A stretch of 38,104 nucleotides of DNA from RGIG5612 sp963591145 (GCA_963591145.1 CAVARE010000032.1:1-38104), one strand, 5' to 3'. Shown: positions 7,729-16,273, counted from the stretch's first letter. Program-made: numbers and translations. Notes: a model not told the origin generated them from the sequence alone.

Positions 7729-8819
7729 TATGCCACCTCCTTATGTGATTTTCTGAAGTGAACCTGATAGTTAATAAAGAATTCACTGCCAATTATGAAG
7801 AACAGGATTATACCTGTAATAATATCGCCATATGACTGATTCAGGCTAAACTGCGTAGTAATCTCTGATGATCCTCTCTGAAGAAAGACAATCAGCAGGC
7901 TGGTAAGTACCATGAATACAGGATTGAACTTGGCCAGCCATGCAACCATAACGCCAGTGAAGCCTCTGCCATCAACGAGCGTAGTTGTAAGGGTATGATC
8001 TGTTCCTCCGACAAGGAGCAGTCCGGCTACGCCGCACAATGCACCTGACAGAATCATCGTTCTGATGATAACCTTCTTAACCTTGATGCCGACATATCTG
8101 GCAGTAGGTTCAGACTGTCCTACTACAGCTACCTCATAGCCGTGCTTTGAATATTTCATATAAACGAACATTGCTATGGTAAGAACCGCAACTATAATTA
8201 TATTAAGCAAATATTTGGAGCTTCCGATCTGTGGGAACCATCCTGCTCTGGTGGTCTGATTTATGATACCGATATTACCTGAACCCTTAGGAACTTCCCA
8301 TACAATAACGAAGAATGCAACCAGCTGCACTGCTACGTAATTCATCATCAGTGTGAACAGTGTCTCGTTAGTATTCCATTTAGCCTTGCAGAGTGCGGGG
8401 ATAACCGCCCATATAGCACCGGCCAGAATTGATGTTACGATCATTACGATGATCAGGAGCCAGTTAGGGATCTTATCTCCCAGAATTATCATGGAACCAG
8501 CTGCAGCCAGCGCACCCATAATAGCCTGTCCATCACCACCCAGATTCCAGAATCGCATCCTAAATGCAGGTGCCAATGCAATTGATATACACAACAGTAT
8601 AGCTGTGTTCTGAAGGAGCATCCATAATCTTCTGGTTGTTCCAAATGTTCCTTCAATCATGGCGCCGTATACACTAATAGGATTAAGACCCGTCGTAATC
8701 ATTGTAATAATACCGCACAGAATAAGTGCAAGAACGATAGCAATGATTCTGATAAGCCATGCCTTGTACCAGACAATATCCTTTCTTCTGGTTATATGTA
8801 TAAGAGGAACTTTATTCAT
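7728..8819 (-). CDS. BMP-type nucleoside ABC transporter permease (NupP/YufP family)
   Basis: 363-residue partner permease. Shows LALILCGIITMITTGLNPISVYGAMIEGTFGT near the N terminus, FRMRFWNLGGDGQAIMGALAA in the central part and the cytoplasmic loop YEVAVVGQSEPTARYVGIKV. About nine to ten membrane segments. Its ATG overlaps the end of the ATPase gene by 8 bases, and its ribosome site (GGAGGAGG) lies inside that gene, so translation is coupled. Functions as a heterodimer with the 6733-7728 product. Confidence 0.92.
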   Translation of the reverse strand: MNKVPLIHITRRKDIVWYKAWLIRIIAIVLALILCGIITMITTGLNPISVYGAMIEGTFGTTRRLWMLLQNTAILLCISIALAPAFRMRFWNLGGDGQAIMGALAAAGSMIILGDKIPNWLLIIVMIVTSILAGAIWAVIPALCKAKWNTNETLFTLMMNYVAVQLVAFFVIVWEVPKGSGNIGIINQTTRAGWFPQIGSSKYLLNIIIVAVLTIAMFVYMKYSKHGYEVAVVGQSEPTARYVGIKVKKVIIRTMILSGALCGVAGLLLVGGTDHTLTTTLVDGRGFTGVMVAWLAKFNPVFMVLTSLLIVFLQRGSSEITTQFSLNQSYGDIITGIILFFIIGSEFFINYQVHFRKSHKEVA

Positions 8820-10350
8820 TTGCCTCGCCTCCTCCTAATCTGGTCATCATGAGTCCGACCTGCTGTTTATCTGCCTTTCTTCCATCCAGTATGCCTGATA
8901 CCTGACCGTCACACAGAACCAGTATTCTGTCGCACAGCTCAAGAAGAACATCCAGATCCTCGCCAACATATATTACCGCTACGCCCTTATCCTTCTGCTT
9001 GTTCATAAGGTTATAGATAATATATGATGAATTAATATCAAGTCCGCGTACAGCATATGCTGTCATCAGGACTGTAGGTGCAGCTGCAATTTCACGGCCA
9101 ACCAGGACCTTCTGTACATTGCCGCCTGACAGCTTTCTTACGGCTGTTCTGATGGAAGGTGTATTTACCTCCAGTTCCTTAACAACCTGCTCGGCCAGAT
9201 GGTATGGTTCCTTTCTGTCTGTGAATAAGCCCTTACCATGTCTGAAGGACCTGAGCATCATGTTGTCCGCAAGATCCATGTCTTCAACAAGACCCATACC
9301 CAGACGATCCTCAGGAACAAATGATAATGTAATACCCATGTCTGTTATCTTCTTAGGATCCAGCCCCACGAGGCTCTGCTCTGTGCCATCTTCATTTACA
9401 AATATGATGGAACCTGACTCAATCTTCTGAAGACCTGCGATTGATTCAAGCAATTCCTTCTGTCCATTGCCGGAAATACCTGCAATGCCCAGGATCTCAC
9501 CTGTTCTGGCGGTGAATGTTATATCCTTCAGCTTAGTAACGCCCTCAGAATTCTTAACAGTAAGTCCTGTTACTTTAATCTTATCTATAGGATTAACAGG
9601 CTCTTTTCTTTCTATATTTAACTTAACTGCATGTCCTACCATGGCATCTGTCAGTTTCTGTGCATCAGCCTCGGCAGTGACCATATCGCAGATGAATTTT
9701 CCCTTTCTAAGAATCGCAACCCGGTCGGAAATCTCAAGTACCTCATTAAGCTTATGCGTAATGATGATGATTGATTTTCCGTCTGCCCTCATATTGCGAA
9801 GTACATTGAATAGTTTGTCAGTCTCCTGCGGAGTAAGAACCGCAGTAGGCTCGTCCAAGATCAATATATCAGCACCGCGGAACAGAACCTTAACTATCTC
9901 TACAGTCTGTTTCTGAGAAACTGACATATCATATATTTTCTGATTAGGATTAATATCAAATCCATATTTGTCGCAGATCTCTCTGATCTTAGCATCAGCC
10001 TGCTTGATATCATATCTTCTGTTATCCTTGAGTCCGAGAACAATATTTTCGGACGCTGTAAGAACATCTATAAGCTTAAAATGCTGATGAATCATACCGA
10101 TGCCCAGCTCTGCTGCATCTCTCGGTGAATTGATTGATACTTCTCTGCCCTTGACAAATATCTCTCCCTCCTCCGGGTAGTAGATACCTGCTATTGCATT
10201 CATGAGAGTGGTCTTACCTGAACCATTTTCTCCCAATAACGCAAGAATTTCCCCTTGATTTACATCAAGAGAAACGTCTTCATTAGCTATAATATTGCCA
10301 AAGCGCTTGGTTATATGCTTCAGCTGTAAAACCGGAACCTGATTTTCCAA
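8812..10350 (-). CDS. BMP-type nucleoside ABC transporter, double ATP-binding protein (NupO/YufO family)
   Basis: 512-residue protein with two fused ABC ATPase domains. N-terminal domain: LLGENGSGKTTLMNAIAGIY (Walker A), MSVSQKQTVEIVKVL (signature variant), ILILDEPTAVLTPQE (Walker B). C-terminal domain: GISGNGQKELLESIAG (degenerate P-loop normal for this family), LSGGNVQKVLVGREIA and VLMTAYAVRGLD in place of the usual QPTRGLD. The open frame extends to 10494, but the extension crosses a terminator and is not homologous. I place the start at TTG 10350 (MENQVPVLQLKHITKRFG), with GAGGG about eight bases upstream. It follows the binding-protein gene after an intercistronic terminator and overlaps the next permease gene. 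Confidence 0.9.
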   Translation of the reverse strand: MENQVPVLQLKHITKRFGNIIANEDVSLDVNQGEILALLGENGSGKTTLMNAIAGIYYPEEGEIFVKGREVSINSPRDAAELGIGMIHQHFKLIDVLTASENIVLGLKDNRRYDIKQADAKIREICDKYGFDINPNQKIYDMSVSQKQTVEIVKVLFRGADILILDEPTAVLTPQETDKLFNVLRNMRADGKSIIIITHKLNEVLEISDRVAILRKGKFICDMVTAEADAQKLTDAMVGHAVKLNIERKEPVNPIDKIKVTGLTVKNSEGVTKLKDITFTARTGEILGIAGISGNGQKELLESIAGLQKIESGSIIFVNEDGTEQSLVGLDPKKITDMGITLSFVPEDRLGMGLVEDMDLADNMMLRSFRHGKGLFTDRKEPYHLAEQVVKELEVNTPSIRTAVRKLSGGNVQKVLVGREIAAAPTVLMTAYAVRGLDINSSYIIYNLMNKQKDKGVAVIYVGEDLDVLLELCDRILVLCDGQVSGILDGRKADKQQVGLMMTRLGGGEANE

Positions 10351-10457
10351 AATCTCTTCCCTCGCCTTTAAATAATAAGTTAATGTACACCCTTCCGCGT
10401 CCACGGCATTGGCCGGATGCCTGTGACAGGCATATCCAGTCTGTCTTAATACCGCGT

Positions 10458-10491
10458 AAAAAGGAGGTCTCCTCCTACGAGGAAAACCTCC
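10458..10491 (-). terminator. intercistronic terminator after the BMP-family binding-protein gene
   Basis: On the minus strand GGAGGT and ACCTCC enclose an inner stem (TCCTC/GAGGA), followed by UUUUU, 18 bases after the stop codon. Partial termination here would lower ATPase and permease expression relative to the binding protein. A second small hairpin (TGCC/GGCA around 10415-10435) lies between it and the ATPase start. Confidence 0.8.
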
Positions 10492-10508
10492 CATTAATTC
10501 AAGATAAA

Positions 10509-11726
10509 TTAGAATGCTGTATCAAGCAGTGTGATACCGTCAATCTGAACATCAAAGTAAGGAGCTGAACGGAATGTTGATTCCTGGAAAGCACCATTTT
10601 CGATAACTTCTGTATCAGCTGTATAATCAGCATCTGTGTCAACATCTGCCATATAGCTTGTCAGTGTCTCGCCGCCAACTGTGAATGTTGATGTGTCAAA
10701 TACCTGAAGTTCACCAGAAACAAGCTGTTCCTTAACTGCTTCGATAGCTTCTGCTGTGCCTTCTGCTGCAACTGCTTCATTAACTTCTGTTACTACAACG
10801 CTACCTGTCTCAATATCGCCTGTCCAGTCTGATGCAACTGCTTCGCCATTTTCGATGCAATCCATTGCATATGTGAAGTATGGAGCCCAGTCGATCTTTG
10901 ATGATACAAGATATGTATTAGGAGCTGCTGAAATTGTTGAACCATTGTATGAAACGTTAGGAACGCCGGCTGTTTCGCAAGCTGTAGGAGCGCCCATTGA
11001 GTCAGCATGCTGGCTGATAAGTACGCAGCCGTCATTAATTAAGAGCTGTGCGCCTTCCTTTTCCTTAGTCTCATCATACCATGAACCTGTGAATGTTACT
11101 TCCATTGTTACGCTTGGGCATACGCTCTTAGCGCCAAGATAGAATGATGTATAACCTGAGATAACCTCTGCATATGTATAAGCACCAACGTAGCCCATCT
11201 TAGCTTCGTCTTCTGTGATCTCACCATTAGCGATCATCTCATTAATCTTCATTCCTGCTGCAACACCAGCCATGTAACGGCCTTCGTAGATTGATGCAAA
11301 TGCATTTGCATAATTTGAAAGGCCCTGTGTATGAGCCTTAGTTCCTGTTGCATGAGCAAACTGTACTTCAGGAACTTCCATAGCTGCCTGAATCATATAA
11401 TCTTCATGTCCAAAGCTGTCAGCGAATACGAAGTTGCATCCTCTGTCAACCATGTTCAATGCTTCTTCATAGCACTCCTGACCTTCAGGGATATTTGTTG
11501 TGATGAAGTATGTCTCACCTTCAACAAGTCCTCTTGCCTCACAAGCTTCCTTGAAAGCATTGATGAAGTTAAGGTCATATGTTGAATTCTCATCATGCAG
11601 GCAGATAAGACCAGCTACAACCTGGGTGCCATCAGCCTTAACCTCTGAAGCGCCAGCTACAGTAACAAGGCCAAGTACCATTGCTGCAGAGAGTGCCATA
11701 ACAGCAACTTTCTTGAATAATTTCAT
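10509..11726 (-). CDS. BMP family nucleoside-binding protein of the ABC transporter
   Basis: 405-residue exported binding protein (Bmp/PnrA family). The N terminus MKLFKKVAVMALSAAMVLGLVTVAGAS is a signal peptide without a lipobox Cys. The mature part shows VAGLICLHDENSTYDLNFINAFKEA, FAHATGTK, NYANAFASIYEGRYMAGVAAGM, MGYVGAYTYAEVISGYTSFYLGA and ISQHADSMGAPTACETAGVPNVSYNG, all typical of the purine nucleoside-binding family. An upstream ATG (11741) overlaps the ribosome site GGAGGAA, so the start is the ATG at 11726. It lies 87 bases after xpt and is followed by a terminator and its transporter genes. Ligand is inferred as a purine nucleoside. Confidence 0.92.
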   Translation of the reverse strand: MKLFKKVAVMALSAAMVLGLVTVAGASEVKADGTQVVAGLICLHDENSTYDLNFINAFKEACEARGLVEGETYFITTNIPEGQECYEEALNMVDRGCNFVFADSFGHEDYMIQAAMEVPEVQFAHATGTKAHTQGLSNYANAFASIYEGRYMAGVAAGMKINEMIANGEITEDEAKMGYVGAYTYAEVISGYTSFYLGAKSVCPSVTMEVTFTGSWYDETKEKEGAQLLINDGCVLISQHADSMGAPTACETAGVPNVSYNGSTISAAPNTYLVSSKIDWAPYFTYAMDCIENGEAVASDWTGDIETGSVVVTEVNEAVAAEGTAEAIEAVKEQLVSGELQVFDTSTFTVGGETLTSYMADVDTDADYTADTEVIENGAFQESTFRSAPYFDVQIDGITLLDTAF

Positions 11727-11763
11727 TTCCGTTTCCTCCATTGAAAGTTAAAAAGTTAATAAA

Positions 11764-11795
11764 TTACTCATGAACAAGGATTCTTGCTCATGTAA
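11764..11795 (-). terminator. hairpin between xpt and the BMP binding-protein gene
   Basis: On the minus strand TTAC and ATGAGCAAG pair with CTTGTTCAT and GTAA (one G-U pair) around a short loop, followed by UUUAUUAACUUUUU. It could be a weak terminator or a processing site that adjusts transporter expression relative to xpt. Confidence 0.5.
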
Positions 11796-11813
11796 TACAA
11801 ACAATGTAACACC

Positions 11814-12386
11814 CTAGCAGAATATAATCTGTCCGTCCTCGGTCATTTCCTTGATCATGGCCAGAGATTCAATTCTGATGCCCTCGGCTCTTAACCTCGG
11901 GCCGCCCTGCTGGAATGTCTTCTCAATAGCGATGCCGCAGCCGGCACAATATGCGCCTGCCTGAGATATGATATCCATGATGCCGTCTAATGCGGCGCCA
12001 TTTGCAAGGAAGTCATCAATCACAAGGACTCTGTCATCTGCAGTCAGAAACTGCTTCTCGACACGTGCTATATAATCATTTCCGTGGGTATATGAGTGGA
12101 TGTGAGCCTCGTAGCAATCATTTGTAAGATTCTTAGTCTGATGCTTCTTGGCAAATACTACGGGAACACCGAACTGTTCCGCAGCCATCACCGCGATGGC
12201 GATACCGGACGTCTCGATTGTAAGAATCTTAGTGATATTCTCATCCTTAAATAATCGATAAAATTCCTTACCCATCTCTATCATAAATGGTACATCTATC
12301 TGATGATTAAGAAATGAACCAACCTTAAGCACTCCGCCCGGGAATACCTTGCCTTCTCTAACAATCTTCTCCTCTAAAGCCTTCAT
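11814..12386 (-). CDS. xpt: xanthine phosphoribosyltransferase
   Basis: Converts xanthine and PRPP to XMP in purine salvage; cytosolic. 190 residues, the usual size. Closely follows the Xpt pattern: LKVGSFLNHQIDVPFMIEMGKEF, ILTIETSGIAIAVMAAEQFGVPVVFAKKHQTKNLT, and the PRPP-binding loop VLVIDDFLANGAALDGIMDII. The ATG has AGGAAGAGG upstream. First gene of a transcript that continues into a nucleoside-type ABC transporter, which joins uptake and salvage. The leader is about 160 bases long and structured but does not carry the canonical purine riboswitch that often precedes xpt. Confidence 0.95.
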   Translation of the reverse strand: MKALEEKIVREGKVFPGGVLKVGSFLNHQIDVPFMIEMGKEFYRLFKDENITKILTIETSGIAIAVMAAEQFGVPVVFAKKHQTKNLTNDCYEAHIHSYTHGNDYIARVEKQFLTADDRVLVIDDFLANGAALDGIMDIISQAGAYCAGCGIAIEKTFQQGGPRLRAEGIRIESLAMIKEMTEDGQIIFC

Positions 12387-12415
12387 ATCCGCCTCTTCCT
12401 AAGTGATCACACATG

Positions 12416-12487
12416 CCGTCCCCTGGTGGCTCAGCTGTGTACAGAAGTCGGCCACTGCGTCCACAGTACGTCTATGACTGCTGACGG
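12416..12487 (-). ncRNA. candidate structured leader RNA upstream of xpt
   Basis: On the minus strand the 72-base segment can close with CCGTC (12483-12487) and GACGG (12416-12420) around two inner stems: CAGT/ACTG (12464-12480) and GTGGC/GCCAC (12426-12455). The three-way-junction layout ends about 20 bases before the xpt ribosome site. The conserved purine-aptamer segments are absent, and it does not match the PRPP or guanine riboswitch patterns I know. A novel aptamer, a protein site or chance folding are all possible. Confidence 0.35.
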
Positions 12488-12554
12488 TATTCGCGATGTA
12501 AAATTCTATGATTTTAATTAAATTGTTGAAAATTCTGTGAAAAATATACGACCA

Positions 12555-12583
12555 ACTATAACAATGTTTTTGCATTTAGTCAA
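12555..12583 (-). promoter_or_regulatory. promoter of the xpt transcript
   Basis: TTGACT (12578-12583) and TATAGT (12555-12560) with a 17-base spacer on the minus strand, between the HIT gene end and the long xpt leader. The predicted start near 12548 gives a 5' leader of about 160 bases. Confidence 0.7.
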
Positions 12584-12604
12584 TTGTCACAACCACCGAT
12601 TTTT

Positions 12605-13027
12605 CTACTTTTGCATCCTTTTTTTGATTTCCTCAATAGAGGCTTCGAGTTTTTCCTTATCCTGTTCGCCAGGCGTCCACATTTTCAATGCATTGTCATC
12701 ATTATGGCGCGGAATCAAGTGAATATGGAAATGGAAAACTGACTGTCCCGCTGCCGGATTGTTATTCTGAAGAATGTTTATGCCATCTGCGTCAAATACC
12801 TCGGTAAGCACTGCTGCCATCTTCTTAGCAAGTACATGTGCCTTGCCCAGGAGCTCGTCATCCATCTCAAAAATATTGGCTGCATGAGATTTAGGAAGAA
12901 TAAGTGCATGCCCCAGAGTCGCAGGACCCGCATCATATATTACATTAAAATCGTCATCCTCATATATTGAATATGTAGGAATGTCGCCGTTAGCGAGTTT
13001 GCAAAAAATACAGTTATCGTCTTTCAT
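12605..13027 (-). CDS. HIT family nucleotide-binding protein
   Basis: 140-residue histidine-triad protein, probably a nucleoside phosphoramidase or dinucleotide hydrolase. The active-site triad is in QSVFHFHIHLIPR (H-x-H-x-H), with the N-terminal CIFCKLANGDIPTYSIYED and the LILPKSH segment also typical. The N-terminal C-x-x-C may bind zinc with later His residues, as in many bacterial HIT proteins. ATG with GAGGAGG upstream. It lies downstream of the rhomboid gene, separated by palindromic repeat copy A. Exact substrate unknown. Confidence 0.92.
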   Translation of the reverse strand: MKDDNCIFCKLANGDIPTYSIYEDDDFNVIYDAGPATLGHALILPKSHAANIFEMDDELLGKAHVLAKKMAAVLTEVFDADGINILQNNNPAAGQSVFHFHIHLIPRHNDDNALKMWTPGEQDKEKLEASIEEIKKRMQK

Positions 13028-13092
13028 TTTTATTTCCTCCTCTATAACACCATAATCTACGGCGTTGTGATTTTGTAAATGTTGTTAGTTTG

Positions 13093-13179
13093 CCGTGCCG
13101 GGACGGCGCAGCCACTGCGAGAAAACAATCAGCGAAGGCGTTTTCGAACAGTGGCTGCACGCCGAGGTTCACGGCACGG
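13093..13179 (-). repeat. palindromic intergenic repeat, copy A (opposite orientation)
   Basis: 87-base imperfect palindrome between the rhomboid and HIT genes. Outer arms CCGTGCCG/CGGCACGG, middle arms GCAGCCACTG/CAGTGGCTGC (perfect here), inner arms GAAAAC/GTTTTC, loop containing the conserved CCTTCGCTGATT. It is inverted relative to copies B, C and D. Flanks add further partial pairing (GTTT/AAAC, ATTTTGT/ACAAAAT). Confidence 0.85.
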
Positions 13180-13228
13180 AGTAAACCACAAAATTCAGTT
13201 CACCACTATACTGTTTCAGCACAGACTT

Positions 13229-13849
13229 TCAATGCCTCCACGTCTTATACGGAATGAACAGCAAGCATAACAATATGCCAAATGCCAGACCACCGATATG
13301 GGCTGCTATATCAATTCCGCTGCCGCTGGCAAAATTAGAATAAAACATGAATACAAGCATAATGGCGATACGTAAGAACATCTGCGATGAACCTGTCCTC
13401 TTTCTGGCTATGTATGACAAATATACAACTATTGCCAGCACACCATAGACTGCTCCACTTGCTCCTGCAGATATGGCATTATGACCTGTTATCATATTAT
13501 ATGCACATGAAACCACGTTGCCGCCGATTCCTGATAACATATATATCAGGAAAAATCTCCAGCTGCCTACCAGCTTCTCATATGTATAGCCTACTATTCC
13601 AAGATATATCATGTTGCCTGCCAGATGTCTGAACGAAAAATGCATAAACATCGAGGTAAGCAGGCGCCAGAATTGATACTCCTTAAATACTAAAGGGGCA
13701 TAGTCTGCCCCCATTTCAATCATATTCCGTGCATTTCCTAATCCGCCGTGCAGTGCAGTCACAATAAAATATATTACATTCGCCGCAATAAGTGCTGCCG
13801 TGACGGTCGGAAACCTCTTGTTTCTGATAAGCTCTGATACTTTATTCAT
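13229..13849 (-). CDS. rhomboid family intramembrane serine protease
   Basis: 206-residue membrane protein, a six-helix rhomboid core. Catalytic Ser is in SAGASGAVYGVLA (GASG) and catalytic His in DIAAHIGGLAFG; HFSFRHLAGNMIYLG is the family helix-2 motif. The frame opens upstream at a TTG (13930), but the ATG at 13849 (MNKVSELIRNKRFPTV) has AAAGGG nine bases before it and fits homologue length. It follows the FHA gene with a 117-base gap and may be co-transcribed with the end of the pilus operon. Substrate unknown. Confidence 0.92.
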   Translation of the reverse strand: MNKVSELIRNKRFPTVTAALIAANVIYFIVTALHGGLGNARNMIEMGADYAPLVFKEYQFWRLLTSMFMHFSFRHLAGNMIYLGIVGYTYEKLVGSWRFFLIYMLSGIGGNVVSCAYNMITGHNAISAGASGAVYGVLAIVVYLSYIARKRTGSSQMFLRIAIMLVFMFYSNFASGSGIDIAAHIGGLAFGILLCLLFIPYKTWRH

Positions 13850-13966
13850 TAATAAAAGCCCTTTCACGGCTGGATTATAGACTAAAACTGATGCAAATAC
13901 AATCTGATGCATCACTTTAAGTCCTGACAAAATTTTTATTTGGATGTTTTTATTCAGAGTCCTTCC

Positions 13967-15526
13967 TCACCTGAATATGAATTCCTGATCAGCTATTGAT
14001 ATCAGGTCGCCTGGCTTTATTATCTGTTTTGTATAAGCATCTAATTTGGTTCCATTTACGAATGTTCCGTTTGTGGAATTAAGATCCTCCAACTCCCATT
14101 GGTTCTGGTCTGTCTTCTTATATATTCTGGCATGCATTCGTGAGACTGATGGCTCGGGAAGAATAAGGTCTGCTTCCCGGGCAATCTTACCTATCAGAAA
14201 TGGATATCTGTTGACCTCGGTGACATTGCCCTGCTGCGAGCCTGTTCCCACGAGCTTCCTTCTAGACTGCGGTGATTCCTTCAGAAGGACTGTGCCGTTT
14301 TCTGTACCTTTTAAGAAATCCATGCCGCTGCAGAATTGTTCATCTTCATCAATATCCATGTTCATGTGGATTATTTTTTCTTGATTGGCCAAACTGCAGT
14401 TATTCTGCCCTGAATGTCCTGTAGATAAAGGTTTAATTCTGGCAGAAAACGATACCTCGCCCCTGGCCGGTTCTCTCGCAGCTGCGGATGTATTACTAAC
14501 ATTTCGTCCGCTAACAGGTATGCTATTAACATTGCGTTCAGATACAGCTGTGTTATTAACATTTCGCGGTGCTTCCTGTGCACTGCTCTTGACCTTCACC
14601 GGAAGATCAAAGGAATGGTTCTCCTTCTTATATCTCTTATAGCACATATCAATGCTGTCCAGTATTACGCCATTATCTATATCTTCTATTACTTCCTTTA
14701 ATTTTCTTCCCTTAAGATATATCTTCAATTTATTTATAAAGCTCTCATTAGGGGCATTCTTGTTCCTACGCGTCGAGACTGGTTTATCCGGTATACTTTT
14801 TTCTTTCTCTCTTCTAATAAAATCAAAACCTGCCGTATTATGCATTTTTGTTTGCCTCGGCGGCTTATCATCCTGGCGGATGAATTCACTGATATCAATA
14901 TCATCATTAGAAGCTGGAGATATCTTGCCCGAGGCATCCTTTTTATCCGCAAACAGCCCCTTTACCCTTATCTCTTCCTCATCATTGATTTCATCCAATA
15001 TAGATACCAGCTCGTGAATGCTGAAATTCTCCCTCTGCATCAATGCATTCATCTCGTATGCACTCTTCACAAGCTGTGCATCATCATAATCAATATATGA
15101 AATAATGCTGTCAGCAAGAGTTCCCAGATCCTTCTGAAGACTGCCCTCATAGAATGGATTGTAGCAAAAGTAGAACTTCTCCCTGTCGATATCGGTAAAT
15201 ATATATTCCGGCAATGCCATGATATATTCCGAATCCAGCAGATAATCTCCCAATCTTGCATTTAAGTCCTTTAACGATGATACCAGGTTTTTAAACTGCT
15301 TACGCTTCATCTTGCCTGTCTCGAACATCTTATCAAGTGACTGTCTGGCCGAAATATCATATGATAATCTGGATCTATTATTAAAGGTCTCTAGATGCAC
15401 ATCAAGAAGTCCTGGTATCTTATTGGTCAGGATCATTTGAAGTGCAAATTTATCCGCATGTTCTGCGTCTAAATCCTCTAATATCATACAATTGCCATTA
15501 AGGCCACGTTTATAACTAACATTCAT
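13967..15526 (-). CDS. FHA-domain protein with N-terminal DUF6382-like region (Tad locus)
   Basis: About 519 residues. The N-terminal ~200 residues (MNVSYKRGLNGNCMIL to FSIHELVSIL) resemble the DUF6382 region found next to FHA domains in Clostridia. The middle is low-complexity and includes three tandem 10-residue units (RNVNNTAVSE, RNVNSIPVSG, RNVSNTSAAA). The last ~85 residues are an FHA phosphothreonine-binding domain: FLIGK, SVSRMHARI, LEDLNSTNGTFVNG. An extended frame begins at 15616, but ATG 15526 has GGAG seven bases before it. It closes the Tad gene set and probably links pilus output to Ser/Thr phosphorylation, which is inference. Confidence 0.85.
   Translation of the reverse strand: MNVSYKRGLNGNCMILEDLDAEHADKFALQMILTNKIPGLLDVHLETFNNRSRLSYDISARQSLDKMFETGKMKRKQFKNLVSSLKDLNARLGDYLLDSEYIMALPEYIFTDIDREKFYFCYNPFYEGSLQKDLGTLADSIISYIDYDDAQLVKSAYEMNALMQRENFSIHELVSILDEINDEEEIRVKGLFADKKDASGKISPASNDDIDISEFIRQDDKPPRQTKMHNTAGFDFIRREKEKSIPDKPVSTRRNKNAPNESFINKLKIYLKGRKLKEVIEDIDNGVILDSIDMCYKRYKKENHSFDLPVKVKSSAQEAPRNVNNTAVSERNVNSIPVSGRNVSNTSAAAREPARGEVSFSARIKPLSTGHSGQNNCSLANQEKIIHMNMDIDEDEQFCSGMDFLKGTENGTVLLKESPQSRRKLVGTGSQQGNVTEVNRYPFLIGKIAREADLILPEPSVSRMHARIYKKTDQNQWELEDLNSTNGTFVNGTKLDAYTKQIIKPGDLISIADQEFIFR
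14491..14580 (-). repeat. three tandem 30-bp units inside the FHA-protein gene
   Basis: Three consecutive in-frame 30-base units share ATTAACATT-like cores and encode RNVNNTAVSE, RNVNSIPVSG and RNVSNTSAAA in the linker before the FHA domain. Copy number could vary between strains without frameshift. Confidence 0.75.
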
Positions 15527-15549
15527 GTATGTTCTCCATTGCATGCATA

Positions 15550-15613
15550 ATACCAGGGAGCGCCTAGCGCGCAGCAATCCGGGTATCATTAGGGTCAAAA
15601 TACCTTTTGACCC
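15550..15613 (-). other. two hairpins between the TadE-like and FHA genes
   Basis: A perfect 9-bp stem, GGGTCAAAA (15592-15600) with TTTTGACCC (15605-15613), follows the TadE-like gene, and a second hairpin with ATACC/GGTAT and GCGC/GCGC arms (about 15550-15589) precedes the FHA ribosome site. No U-run follows either on the transcribed strand. They may separate FHA-gene expression from that of the pseudopilin. Confidence 0.45.
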
Positions 15614-15745
15614 CAACCTTCATTATATGTAACAAAATCATCCACATTTGCAAAATCCGGCTATACTGTATTGATTCTGCAAATGCCGCCGCTCATCTCC
15701 AGAAATCCATCAACGGACATCCCCACAAATGATCCTGAAGGGTTC

Positions 15746-16258
15746 TTACTTTGCACCGGTTAGTTCAGATGCACCTTCAATAATCGCCTTGTATAAAAGC
15801 AATGTCTTTCTTCCCGCCAGGTTAGATATATCTATCTCTTCACTAAGATTTTCTGCTTCCTCGCCTAACATAGTTTTCATCATTGCAAGAGGAATATTTA
15901 TATGTGCAGATGCCGATGCATAAGCCTTATTATCTGATCCGCTTACGGACGAGCTTATGTCAGTCGCTACTATCATCCGGTCAGACAAAAGGCTCGTCAT
16001 GCCTGATGTTATCTGAGTCTCATTACTTCCTATATTTCCTGCATTTTCCAGCAGCGCATAATCACTTACAGCAGTCATGGTTACCTGATCGTGCACATAA
16101 AAGGTTAAAAATATCGCTGCAACCATGATCACCATAACAATCGGGACTATGACGGCTGCTTCCAGTGTATAGCTACCCGCAAAATCCATGTTCTTTATAC
16201 TGCTAATCATTCTAATTTTTCTATTTTTCTTCATGTTCTTTAACGCTGCAAACTTCAT
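15746..16258 (-). CDS. TadE-like pseudopilin
   Basis: 170-residue minor pilin-like protein. After a basic N terminus the sequence G-SYTLEAAVIVPIVMVIMVAAIFLTF forms a prepilin-type motif (Gly at -1, Glu at +5) and a transmembrane helix, characteristic of TadE/TadF proteins. The rest is a small extracytoplasmic domain without known motifs. ATG at 16258 has a weak ribosome site; MKKNRKIRM (16234) is an alternative. It follows the prepilin peptidase gene by 15 bases, and that peptidase is the likely processing enzyme. Confidence 0.82.
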   Translation of the reverse strand: MKFAALKNMKKNRKIRMISSIKNMDFAGSYTLEAAVIVPIVMVIMVAAIFLTFYVHDQVTMTAVSDYALLENAGNIGSNETQITSGMTSLLSDRMIVATDISSSVSGSDNKAYASASAHINIPLAMMKTMLGEEAENLSEEIDISNLAGRKTLLLYKAIIEGASELTGAK

Positions 16259-16273
16259 TTGCAGACCGTTGTA

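Noticed and set aside
10351..10494. N-terminal extension of the nucleoside transporter ATPase (MGGFPRRRRPPF...)
   Set aside because: The extension crosses the intercistronic terminator and has no family similarity; the TTG at 10350 with a GAGGG site gives the normal length.
12387..12554. Canonical purine riboswitch before xpt
   Set aside because: The conserved loop and junction segments of the purine aptamer are absent, although a three-way fold is possible.
13079..13270. Reading frames across the palindromic repeats with a shared NQRRRF-like product (also near 20144-20347 and 26773-26970)
   Set aside because: They share sequence only because the repeat DNA is shared; the frames lie in different contexts, have no ribosome sites and end arbitrarily outside the repeat.
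15658..15745. Short frame after the TadE-like gene (PSGSFVGMSVDGFLEMSGG...)
   Set aside because: About 26 codons from a GTG without a ribosome site; might be a remnant of a frameshifted tail, but nothing supports expression.
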